Positions 1-7,698 of a DNA stretch of 64,000 nucleotides are shown here, one piece after another. A program made the position numbers and the translations under genes. The number at the start of each line of letters is the position of its first letter. Position 1 is the first letter of the stretch. Source of the stretch: Haloimpatiens lingqiaonensis (GTDB lineage: Bacteria > Bacillota > Clostridia > Clostridiales > Clostridiaceae). The DNA lies in the NCBI RefSeq assembly GCF_044502415.1, contig NZ_CP172402.1; one strand, written 5' to 3'. Under the pieces are notes generated by a model that saw nothing but the letters and a program-made list of their open reading frames with translations, was not told where the DNA came from and ran no database searches.

Positions 1-60
1 TTTGCTTTTATGCAAGTCATTACAGAGAAATTTCATAATTCAAGTAATGTAATACCGGTT
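1..60. repeat. Right end of dispersed palindromic element (partial)
   Basis: The first bases contain ATGCAAGTCAT followed by GAGAAATTTCATAATTCAAG and a GTAATGTAATACC box. The same order of boxes forms the right end of the complete 307-bp palindromic element at 57801-58107, so the window probably starts inside another copy. Related end sequences occur at 44757-44800 and 52265-52305. Confidence 0.5.
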
Positions 61-238
61 GAGGATAATCGTATGCATTAGTACTAATTGTCATAGATTA
101 TTCTAGGGTTTTGGTAAAAGTTTTGTGATAAAATAATATAATGGTATTATAGAAGACAGCATAGCTGAGTAATATTTTAAGAAGAAATAAATGATAAAAC
201 AGTGCAATGTTATTATAGAGGTAATAGGGAGTGATATT

Positions 239-1231
239 ATGTATCCATTAAAATTTGAAAATTTATATTATGAAAAAATATGGGGAGGAAGGGATTTGGA
301 AGAGTTTAGAGATAACCTTCCAGAAGGCAATATAGGTGAAAGCTGGGATATAGCTTGTCATAAAAATGGCATTAGTGTAGCAGCTAATGGAAAATTTAAA
401 GGAATGAAATTAGATGAAATTATAGATAAATACGGAGAAAAAATTATAGGAACAAAGATAAATAAGGAGTGGTTTCCTCTTTTAATAAAGCTTATAAACG
501 CTAAAGATAAGCTATCTGTGCAGGTGCATCCAAACGATGATTATGCAAAAGATAAAGAAGGGGAAATGGGAAAAACAGAGGTTTGGTATGTGGTAGAAGC
601 CTTTGAAGGAGCTAATTTAGTGGTAGGCACTAAGGAAAACTGTACCAAAGAACAATTTAAAAAAGCAGTGGAGGATGGCAATTTAGATAAATACATGAAC
701 AGAATACCTGTTAAAAAAGGCGATGTTTACTTTGTAAAAAGCGGGCTTATTCATGCAATAGGAGAAGGGGTTATAATAGCCGAAATACAGCAAAATAGTG
801 ACACTACATATAGAGTTTATGACTACAATAGGGGAAGAGAACTTCATATAGAAAAAGCTCTAGATGTTATAGACTTAAGCTTACAGGGAAAGAAAAGAAA
901 TGGCATAAAAGTTGAAAAAGATGGATACGAAAAGACTTATTTATGTCTTTGCAAGGATTTCTCTTTAGAACTATACAATATAGAAAAACAATGCACAGAA
1001 AAAAGTGATGAGGAGAGATTTTTTGCCTTCACTTGCGTGGAAGGACAGGGAGAAATAGAATACGCTGGCCAAAAGGAGATTATAAGTAAAGGAGATAGTA
1101 TTTTGATACCTGCCTTTCTTGGGGAATACACATTAAAGGGTAAAATGAAACTTTTAAAAAGCTATCTTCCAAATATAGAGAAAGTAGAAAAACAAATTTT
1201 GCAAGAAATAGAATATAATGCAGTTAACTAA
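239..1231 (+). CDS. manA: Mannose-6-phosphate isomerase, class I
   Basis: Interconverts mannose 6-phosphate and fructose 6-phosphate in the cytoplasm and needs a bound metal, usually zinc. The 330-residue protein is the length of the short Bacillus-type class I enzymes. Expected metal ligands are visible: Q95 and H97 in VQVHPND, E114 in GKTEVWY and H172 in GLIHAIGEG; R192 in TTYRVYDY is the conserved arginine near the active site. The start is the ATG at 239, preceded by AGGGAGTG with good spacing; an upstream in-frame ATG at 191 lacks a binding site and adds residues outside the family fold. The gene stands alone, with a possible TATAAT box at 137-142. Confidence 0.93.
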   Translation: MYPLKFENLYYEKIWGGRDLEEFRDNLPEGNIGESWDIACHKNGISVAANGKFKGMKLDEIIDKYGEKIIGTKINKEWFPLLIKLINAKDKLSVQVHPNDDYAKDKEGEMGKTEVWYVVEAFEGANLVVGTKENCTKEQFKKAVEDGNLDKYMNRIPVKKGDVYFVKSGLIHAIGEGVIIAEIQQNSDTTYRVYDYNRGRELHIEKALDVIDLSLQGKKRNGIKVEKDGYEKTYLCLCKDFSLELYNIEKQCTEKSDEERFFAFTCVEGQGEIEYAGQKEIISKGDSILIPAFLGEYTLKGKMKLLKSYLPNIEKVEKQILQEIEYNAVN

Positions 1232-1325
1232 TAGCTAAGAAGTAAGAGGTAAGGATAAAACTCTAAGAGCTTTTTATAATTAATTTGTAAGTAATACTTC
1301 TTACCTTTTACCTCTTACCTTGTAT
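1232..1325. repeat. Inverted AAGAAGTAAGAGGTAAGG repeat, possible terminator
   Basis: A run rich in AAGTAAGAGGTAAGG directly after manA is answered about 40 bases later by TTACCTTTTACCTCTTACC on the same strand, so the transcript could fold into a long hairpin. It may end the manA transcript. Related GAAGTAAGAAGTAAG tandem units occur near 4672-4700. Confidence 0.45.
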
Positions 1326-1532
1326 AGTGTAGAACTTAAAATTTATATGCGAAAGTTCAGTGAATAACTGGTAAATATAATGATGCACTAAAAAATAGAG
1401 ATAAAAGCTGAAAATGAATGGTATTTCCATAAAATTATGGGAAATCAAAGAAAAAGTATATTATGGAAATATTCAGAAAAATTCAAAAAGTGGTATAATG
1501 TAATAAAAGTATTTTATTTTGGAGGGGCCTAT

Positions 1533-1700
1533 ATGATATCTTTTATAATTGTACTAAATGTAATTCTAGCTATTATCTGTGCTACATTTATATTTAGAAA
1601 ATTAGTGGTTCAATACAAGGGCAGTGACAATGGATTTAAAAACATGGTGTTTATAGGGTTTTTAATAGTGGCATTAGTATGCACATTAAATGGTGTGTAG
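1533..1700 (+). CDS. Small membrane protein, 55 aa
   Basis: Not recognised. Translation from the ATG at 1533 has a textbook GGAGGGG binding site at 1521-1527, which decides this start over an upstream in-frame codon at 1437. The peptide has two hydrophobic stretches (about residues 2-19 and 37-53) separated by a short polar segment with basic residues, suggesting a two-pass membrane hairpin. It lies 24 bases before another small ORF, so the two may be co-transcribed. Function unknown. Confidence 0.6.
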   Translation: MISFIIVLNVILAIICATFIFRKLVVQYKGSDNGFKNMVFIGFLIVALVCTLNGV

Positions 1701-1724
1701 CAGGGCAGCGCTACTAAAGGACAG

Positions 1725-1958
1725 ATGGATTATTTAAAAAGCGTTAAAGAGATATCCTCAGAAAAAAGAGTGGCAATAGAAAAAGATATTGAATTTGGGA
1801 AAAATAGTATAACTACAAGTACCATAGTTGGCTTTGTTTCTTTATTTTTTAGCTACGGCATGTTTAGAAATATCCAGAAGGAGATAAAAGATAATATTGG
1901 TAAGCCAAAAAAGAAGTGGAGTTGGGATGAAATAGAAAATAAAAACAAAGATAGTTAA
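1725..1958 (+). CDS. Hypothetical protein, 77 aa, one membrane segment
   Basis: Not recognised. A polar N-terminal 25 residues are followed by one hydrophobic segment (about residues 30-48) and a basic tail ending KPKKKWSWDEIENKNKDS. The binding site AAAGGA sits close to the ATG. The bases just downstream (about 1985-2035) would encode a related motif, ARPKYRWDWSKI, in another frame, which suggests a decayed partial duplicate of the tail. Cotranscription with the preceding small membrane protein is plausible. Confidence 0.5.
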   Translation: MDYLKSVKEISSEKRVAIEKDIEFGKNSITTSTIVGFVSLFFSYGMFRNIQKEIKDNIGKPKKKWSWDEIENKNKDS

Positions 1959-2103
1959 TTTTCAAAGGGAGTTTTTAAAGGAGCTGGCAAGGCCAAAATA
2001 CAGATGGGATTGGAGTAAAATAATTTTAAAAAGACATTAAAATATATTATGGATAATTAATACTAGTGCTTGTTTCAGTGGCAGTTCATTTGTGGTATAC
2101 TTA

Positions 2104-2146
2104 GGACATTTGAGGGGCTATACCCGAATATCAAATGTCCGTTTTT
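2104..2146 (+). terminator. Strong hairpin with T-run
   Basis: GGACATTTGA at 2104-2113 pairs perfectly with TCAAATGTCC at 2131-2140, with an inner GGGG/CCCG pairing, followed by GTTTTT. This has the form of an intrinsic terminator. It overlaps the nominal start of the next ORF, supporting the idea that the ORF is a truncated gene. Confidence 0.6.
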
Positions 2147-2479
2147 ATGTATTATGGAATTTATGGAGTATTTACTATATACTTTTTTTATAAATATCGT
2201 GAGGATTTTAAAACATTGGTGAAAAAGCAGGTGTTTTTAAATGTAATATTTGTGGCGGTGATGTTTTCAATAGGTGCCTTAAGTGCATTAAGCAGGGGAG
2301 AGAACATCAGCGGGGTTTTAACGAATTCTTTGGGGTTACTTATGCAGAGTATTTCATTGCTTTCATTATTTCTTATTAAGAGATATAATGGTGAAAGAGG
2401 TAGAAGCATGAAGTATTTATTTTATACTTTTTATCCTGCACATCTTATTATATTATGGATAATAAAAAATATAGTCTAA
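2135..2479 (+). pseudogene. TraX-like membrane protein, C-terminal part only
   Basis: The 114-residue product resembles only the C-terminal half of TraX-family membrane acyltransferase-like proteins: a YYGIYGVFTIYFFYKYRE segment, several hydrophobic helices, then YNGERGRSMKYLFYTFYPAH near the end, typical of the family's last two segments. Full proteins are roughly twice this length with more N-terminal helices. The 5' part is missing, the start codon lies inside a terminator-like hairpin and no ribosome binding site precedes it. A truncated remnant is the likeliest reading; a short functional membrane protein cannot be excluded. Confidence 0.55.
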
Positions 2480-2504
2480 TGGATTAAACGAAGGAAGGTT
2501 CAAG

Positions 2505-3248
2505 ATGAGAGCTACTATAAACTTAGAATTAGAACAACCTATAAAGCTGCCGATTCAGTATAATCACATAATAAACGGGGCCATATTAAGTTGTGTACAA
2601 AATGTAAGAGGCAATGATCTTATAAGTGATGACAATTTCAAAAAGCAAATGAGAAACAGGGATTTATATACTTTTTCAAAATTGCAAGGTAGGTTTACCA
2701 TGGATACAACCAATAAAAAAATAACCTATCATAGCGGTACAAATTTACTTATATCTTCTTATGAGGATAAATTCCTTACAAGCATAGTAAATTCACTGGT
2801 ACTGAGAGAAAACATAAAAATATTAAATCAAGAAATTAAAATACACAATATAGAAACCTCACTTTATTCTGTGAAGGAAGAGGAAATAAAGGTGTATACT
2901 AAATCACCAATAACTGTATATAAACTTTTCAAAGTGGAGGGCAAGAATAAAACTTGTTACTACAGTCCAGATGAAAAGGAATTTAGTGAAATAATAAGAA
3001 AGAATTTAATAAATAAGTACAAACTATATTATGGCAATATGCCAAAGGATACTAGATTTTTTATAGAGCCTTTGAGCAGAAAAAAACCTAAGGAAAGCGT
3101 AATTATATATAACGGAATAGTTATAAAAGCTTGGAGCGGCGAGTTTGTAATGAGAGGAGCTTCAGAGCTTTTAAACCTAGCCTATCAATCAGGCATAGGA
3201 GCTAAAAACTCTCAAGGTTTCGGATGTGTGGAACGTATAGAAAATTAA
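2505..3248 (+). CDS. cas6: CRISPR-associated endoribonuclease Cas6 (orphan copy)
   Basis: Cas6 cuts CRISPR precursor RNA within each repeat. The 247-residue protein ends with the glycine-rich signature of Cas6/RAMP proteins, GIGAKNSQGFGCVE, and has the usual length and two-RAMP-fold arrangement. A good GGAAGG site precedes the ATG. It lies about 5 kb upstream of the array leader, apart from the cas operon, which carries its own different Cas6 at 26718. Its neighbours are a truncated traX and a DNA polymerase IV gene. It may process this array or be left from another CRISPR system; the sequence does not say which. Confidence 0.88.
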   Translation: MRATINLELEQPIKLPIQYNHIINGAILSCVQNVRGNDLISDDNFKKQMRNRDLYTFSKLQGRFTMDTTNKKITYHSGTNLLISSYEDKFLTSIVNSLVLRENIKILNQEIKIHNIETSLYSVKEEEIKVYTKSPITVYKLFKVEGKNKTCYYSPDEKEFSEIIRKNLINKYKLYYGNMPKDTRFFIEPLSRKKPKESVIIYNGIVIKAWSGEFVMRGASELLNLAYQSGIGAKNSQGFGCVERIEN

Positions 3249-3310
3249 AGAACGTTTTTGAAAATCTGCAATGTCTTTTAAGGTTAAAGAGTGTAAAAGG
3301 AGGTAGTGCA

Positions 3311-4507
3311 TTGAATAGAGTTATTTTTCATGTAGATGTAAATTCCGCCTTTTTATCTTGGGAGGCGGTGGAGCGACTTAAAACTGAGGGTGGTCAGGAC
3401 ATAAGGGAAGTTCCCTCAGTGGTAGCAGGAGACCCTAGAAGCAGAAGAGGTGTAGTTCTTGCCAAGTCTCAAATGGCTAAGGAATTTGGCATCAAAACAG
3501 GGGAACCCCTATATTGGGCAGTGCAAAAATGCCCTTCAATTATAGTAGTTCCTCCACGTCATGAAATGTACCTTAAATACAGTGCGGATATGTTAAAAAT
3601 ATTGCAAAGTTACACTCCTCTAGTGGAAAGATACTCCATAGACGAGTGTTTTTGTGATTTTACCAACATGGTTAAGGGAAAAAATGAAACTTTAGACCTA
3701 GCCTATAAGATAAAAGACCATATAAAAAATGAACTGGGTTTCACTGTAAATGTTGGGGTTTCAACAAATAAACTTTTGGCAAAGATGGCATCAGATTTTA
3801 AAAAACCTGATAGAGTTCATACATTATATCCAGAGGAAATAGAAGAAAAAATGTGGCCCCTTCCTGTAGAAGAACTTTTTATGGTGGGAAAAGCCACAGT
3901 GCCAAAGCTGCACAAAATGAACATACACACCATAGGGGAATTGGCAAAATATGATGTGAATTTGGTTAGGGATAGGCTTAAAAGCCACGGGGTGACCATT
4001 TGGAATTATGCCAGGGGCATTGAAAATTCACCAGTGGAGGACAACTCTAGGGTTAAGTCAAAGGGCATGGGCAATTCCACAACTATTGCCTTTGATGTGA
4101 AGGACAGGGAAAGTGCACACAAGATTTTAATATCTCTTTGCGAAGAACTGTGCGTTAGACTTAGAAAATCTGAAAATCGCTGCTATGTGGTTTCAGTAAA
4201 TATGGCACTAAGTGATTTCACTTCCTTTTCAAGACAAAAGAAGCTTTTTACCCCTACGGATTCCACCAAGACCATAATGGACGTGTCACTGAAGCTTTTT
4301 GATGAACTTTGGAATGGGGAACCCATAAGAAGATTAGGCATATACCTTTCGGACCTAACAGATCAAAAGTATTATCAGCCATCTTTTTTCGATATAGAAA
4401 AGGATGAAAAGCAAAAGGCACTAGACAGCGCAATTGACAAGCTGAAGGAAAAGTATGGCGGGGATGTGGTTACTAGGGTGTGTCTTTTGGAGGGGAAGAG
4501 GAAGTGA
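3311..4507 (+). CDS. dinB: DNA polymerase IV (Y-family translesion polymerase)
   Basis: Error-prone polymerase that copies past damaged bases. From the TTG at 3311 the product is 398 residues and starts NRVIFHVDVNSAFLSWE, with catalytic D9; the second acidic pair D111-E112 lies in RYSIDECFCDF. Later VGVSTNKLLAKMASDFKKP and the little-finger region match UmuC/DinB proteins. The TTG is chosen because AAAGGAGGTAG sits just before it and the family N-terminus starts there; an upstream frame extension overlaps cas6 and has no support. It follows cas6 by 62 bases and may be co-transcribed. UvsE downstream makes this a small DNA-damage cluster. Confidence 0.93.
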   Translation: MNRVIFHVDVNSAFLSWEAVERLKTEGGQDIREVPSVVAGDPRSRRGVVLAKSQMAKEFGIKTGEPLYWAVQKCPSIIVVPPRHEMYLKYSADMLKILQSYTPLVERYSIDECFCDFTNMVKGKNETLDLAYKIKDHIKNELGFTVNVGVSTNKLLAKMASDFKKPDRVHTLYPEEIEEKMWPLPVEELFMVGKATVPKLHKMNIHTIGELAKYDVNLVRDRLKSHGVTIWNYARGIENSPVEDNSRVKSKGMGNSTTIAFDVKDRESAHKILISLCEELCVRLRKSENRCYVVSVNMALSDFTSFSRQKKLFTPTDSTKTIMDVSLKLFDELWNGEPIRRLGIYLSDLTDQKYYQPSFFDIEKDEKQKALDSAIDKLKEKYGGDVVTRVCLLEGKRK

Positions 4508-5000
4508 GAATTGACAAGTGACAATTGACAATTGACAATTAATTAAGAATTAAGAATTAGGAATTAGGAATTAGGAATTAGGAATTAAGAATTAAGAATT
4601 AAGAATTAAGAATTCAACTTTCGCAGTTATAAAATAAAAATATAAAATTTGCAGATAAGTAATGGGATTAGCTAAGAAGTAAGAAGTAAGAAGTAAGAAT
4701 AGAAATTAATAATTAAGAATTAAAAATTAGGAATTGAGAGTTTAGAATTAAGGGTGGAGAGGGAAAATTAAGGTATAAAATAGTAAATAAAAAATATCAA
4801 ATAAAAAATAATAAATAGTAAATAACAAATATGAAGTAATGAATAATAAATGGTGAATATCGAATAGTAAATATAAAATAATAAGCAATAAATATAAAAT
4901 AATAAGTAAATAGCAAATATGAAATAGTAATTATAGCTGGAGAGTTAAGGGTTTTAAGAAAGACTAGAGGTGTGAAACTTAATTGATCATTGAGCATTGA
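4508..5000. repeat. Low-complexity AT-rich tandem repeats
   Basis: No gene is supported here. The stretch is built of short tandem units: GACAATT near 4517-4540, AAGAATT/AGGAATT about 4543-4615, AAGTAAG units about 4672-4700, then irregular AAATAGTAAATAA-type repeats to about 4930. An open frame on the minus strand across the last part is a by-product of the composition. The units look like slippage-expanded intergenic DNA. Confidence 0.75.
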
Positions 5001-5030
5001 AAATTGAGCAATGAAAAGGGGTTGAGTTAT

Positions 5031-6238
5031 ATGAAAATAGGGTATGCTTGTATTCCTTTAACGGTTCCGTATAAGACCACTAGGGGATTTGTGATGAAAA
5101 ATTTCTCTGAGGAGAGATTCCTTAAGTGTGCCTTAGAAAACATAGAGGATTTAAAAAACATATTGAAGTGTAATGTGAAAAATGGCATATATCTTTTTAG
5201 AATAAGCTCGGATATAATTCCCTTTGGAAGTCACAGGATAAATAATATAGCTTGGTGGGAGATTTTTAAGCAGCAGCTTAGTGAAATTGGGCAGTATATA
5301 AAGGAGCAAGGCATAAGAGTTTCCATGCACCCGGGCCAGTACACGGTTTTAAATTCACTTTCCGGTGAGGTTTTAGAAAATAGTTTAAGAGACATAGAAT
5401 ATCATTGCAAATTTTTAGATTCATTAAAGCTTGATTATACCCACAAAATAGTTTTACACATAGGTGGAGTTTATGGGGATAAAAAGCTTTCCATGAAAAG
5501 ATTTGTGGATAACTTTCAAAAATTATCGCCAAGTGCTAAGAAAAGACTCATACTTGAAAATGATGACAAGTGCTACAACATAGAAGAAGTTTTAGAAATA
5601 TGCCATAAACTGAACATACCTGCGGTATTTGATAATCTTCATCATAGGTTGAATCCTCCTGTAAACTATGGAAACGCTAAAGAGACAACAATGAGTTATA
5701 ACCAATGTACCTACCGTGACACTTATCTAAATCAATCAGACATTAAAGAGACAAATAGAGAAGGACTAAGAAACTATCCAGATAGTAAAAATACAGGCAA
5801 ATGTTCAGGAAATAATAAAAGTGCCATTGGAATAAAATGTAATATAAACAATAACACATATGTATCAGGGTTTAGCGATGCTTATATAGATGATATATTT
5901 AAAAGAGTTAAGGTCACCTGGAAGGAAGAAGACGGCGCCATGAAGATACACTACTCAGATAAAGATCCAGATAAAAAGGGCGGGTCTCACTCTAAATTTG
6001 TTCTAACAGAAAACTTCCTTAATTATTATAAAAAAATAGAAAAATATCAGCCGGATATAATGCTGGAAGTAAAGGACAAGGATATTTCAAAGATTGCGCT
6101 ACGGACAAGGAAAAGAGAGATTTTTTAAAATTAATGGATGAATATAAGGACCCTCAAAAGGTGAAGGAAAAGCTTTATAAGTTAGCGGTTAAGTATGAGA
6201 GGGAGTACTTGGTTGAGAGTTATTATTTTGCTTATTAG
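5031..6238 (+). pseudogene. uvsE: UV damage endonuclease UvsE/UvdE, frameshifted near its C-terminus
   Basis: UvsE nicks DNA next to UV photoproducts in a TIM-barrel fold. The protein starts MKIGYACIPL at the ATG 5031 (AAGGGG before it) and shows RISSDIIPFGSH, VSMHPGQYTVLNS, HIGGVYGDK, LILENDD, VFDNLHHRLNPP and KIHYSDKDPDKKGGSHS. Between about residues 215 and 290 there is an unusual asparagine/serine/threonine-rich insertion. Just after MLEVKDKDIS the frame stops at 6128, but the -1 frame continues CATDKEKRDFLKLMDEYK to a stop at 6238, as expected of a C-terminal helix. One base therefore appears lost near 6095-6105. The enzyme may keep activity, since only the tail is affected. Confidence 0.82.
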
Positions 6239-6242
6239 GATT

Positions 6243-6306
6243 ATAAACTCCAGAAAGTGCAGCATTAAGCAGTATTAATGTGGTGCATTTTCTGGAGTTT
6301 ATTTAT
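6243..6306 (+). terminator. Terminator-like hairpin after uvsE
   Basis: AAACTCCAGAAA is answered by TTTCTGGAGTTT, with further pairing of GTGCAGCATTAA to TTAATGTGGTGCA inside, followed by a weakly T-rich ATTTATT. It lies 5 bases after the restored uvsE stop, the right place for a terminator; the symmetry would also serve the opposite strand. Confidence 0.7.
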
Positions 6307-6526
6307 TGCATTTAATTTATTATATATTATCCCATTAATACGCTTTAATCAATTGTTACTTGTTGGCTAAAGGTTACTGTGTGGTAGCTGTTATTTATTA
6401 TTAGACTAAATTCATAATGGAAGTTTGAAGGAAAAAAAGAATCTATATAGAAGTAAATAGTGTATAAAATATAAAAAATTATCAATTAAACAATTTGCTA
6501 AGATATAAACGGGGGAAACAGGGGCC
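6307..6526. other. Intergenic, no gene seen
   Basis: AT-rich DNA between the uvsE hairpin and the small membrane peptide gene. I see no coding region, repeat or convincing promoter beyond generic AT-rich boxes. Confidence 0.5.
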
Positions 6527-6625
6527 ATGAAGAAAATATATAAAATAGTAATAATAATTATGGCAGTTATAGCTTTAATTGCAGGGGGATTTTACGGATA
6601 TAAAAGAGGGGAATTGGAAAAATGA
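6527..6625 (+). CDS. 32-aa single-span membrane peptide
   Basis: A short frame, MKKIYKIVIIIMAVIALIAG followed by GFYGYKRGELEK, preceded by a purine-rich GGGGGAAACAGGGG. It has a basic N-terminus and one hydrophobic helix, like a membrane peptide or uncleaved signal anchor. Its stop overlaps the ATG of the pentapeptide-repeat gene in an ATGA, so translation is probably coupled. Function unknown; it may anchor or regulate the downstream protein. Confidence 0.55.
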   Translation: MKKIYKIVIIIMAVIALIAGGFYGYKRGELEK

Positions 6626-7272
6626 AAATTATAAAACCTAGGATTGGCGAGGGGCTAGAAAATACCGATGATTTACTGAACTTAATATCACAAAGCAAAA
6701 TAGATGAGGCAGATATTACCTATAAGCATATAAAGGGAGTAAGTTTTTCAGGAGTTGATTTCTCTGATGTTTGTTTTAAACAGGTTATTTTTGAGAACTG
6801 CCGATTAATACAATGCTCTTTTGATAAAAGTACATTTATGGATACTATTTTTAAATGCTGTGATTTGTCTAATAGTAATTTTAGCAATGGTTATTTTAAT
6901 CGTTGTGAGTTTATTGATATAAAAGCTGTAGGTGCGAATTTCATAGAAAGCAGCCTTTTTAATGTATCAATTATAGATAGCAATTTAAGGTACTCCAATT
7001 TTGATTTTGTAAATTTTGATAGGATCACAATTTCACAAAGTGATTTAACGGAAGCAATGATTACTCAGTGCAAATTAAAATCCGTTTCTTTTGATAAGGT
7101 TCAATTTATCGCAACAAGCTTTTTTAAAACCTCTCTAAAGGGAATTGATTTTACTTCAAGTCAGCTGGAGGGCATTGTCATATCTTCAGAAGCAGCAGAG
7201 TTAAGGGGCGCAGTTGTGAATATGTATCAGGCGGCGGATTTGGCGAGGATGTTGGGGGTGGTGGTGAAGTAG
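6622..7272 (+). CDS. Pentapeptide-repeat protein
   Basis: The 216-residue protein has tandem A(D/N)LxF-like pentapeptides from about residue 35 to 180 (GVDFSDVCFKQVIFENC, then CDLSNSNFSNGYFNRCEF), which fold as a right-handed quadrilateral beta helix. The C-terminus, LRGAVVNMYQAADLARMLGV, closely follows the C-terminal helix of Qnr/McbG-type proteins that protect DNA gyrase. No enzyme motif is present. A gyrase-protecting or DNA-mimic role is possible by family, but the substrate cannot be told here. It is translationally coupled to the 32-aa membrane peptide upstream. Confidence 0.8.
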   Translation: MKIIKPRIGEGLENTDDLLNLISQSKIDEADITYKHIKGVSFSGVDFSDVCFKQVIFENCRLIQCSFDKSTFMDTIFKCCDLSNSNFSNGYFNRCEFIDIKAVGANFIESSLFNVSIIDSNLRYSNFDFVNFDRITISQSDLTEAMITQCKLKSVSFDKVQFIATSFFKTSLKGIDFTSSQLEGIVISSEAAELRGAVVNMYQAADLARMLGVVVK

Positions 7273-7558
7273 TGAAGGTTTTTAAATATGGAATTTGATA
7301 GTTAGATATAAATTGAAATTAAGATATATGTAGTATGGTAAGGTACAAATTATTTAATATAACTATTTTTAGTGAGTTGTAAAAGTTTTTTTGTTTTATT
7401 ATAGATATGATATTGTGGTATAATAAGAAGAGGGATATTAGAGTTTATTTTAATATTTATGAAAACTGAATAGATGACTATAATTAATATATGAAGATAA
7501 TTATATAGAATTTATTGTGAGAAAAAATTAACAAACCTCAAATCCATTTATATTATTA
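7273..7558 (+). promoter_or_regulatory. Region upstream of CRISPR leader, possible promoter
   Basis: AT-rich, no gene. An extended -10-like TGTGGTATAAT lies at 7414-7424, about 275 bases before the first repeat, without a clear -35 box at the normal distance. It could start transcription toward the array. Confidence 0.35.
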
Positions 7559-7698
7559 AGGTTGGGGCAAATATAAAGTATGTAAAGAGGCAAAAAAACA
7601 CAGGAAATTTGTTCTTTGAAAATAGAAAAATTGTTATTTTGACTCAGTTTCAAAATGCCCTTACACATTGAAAACTCTAGTATTGCAAAAAATTAAGC
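7559..7698 (+). promoter_or_regulatory. CRISPR leader
   Basis: AT-rich sequence immediately before the first repeat, with runs such as GGCAAAAAAACACAGGAAAT and repeated TTGAAAA boxes. Leader assignment rests on polarity: repeats look identical at this end, the opposite end carries a degenerate repeat followed by a hairpin, and each repeat ends ATTGAAAC, typical of the 3' side of type I-B repeats read on this strand. New spacers should enter here. Confidence 0.65.

Noticed and set aside
1533..1958. Possible type I toxin-antitoxin or small operon from two tiny membrane ORFs
   Set aside because: No antisense RNA, inverted repeats or known toxin motifs were found; only described as unknown small proteins.
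4797..4997. Minus-strand 66-codon frame in AT-rich repeats
   Set aside because: Low-complexity repeat composition (FI, YY runs) and no ribosome binding site.
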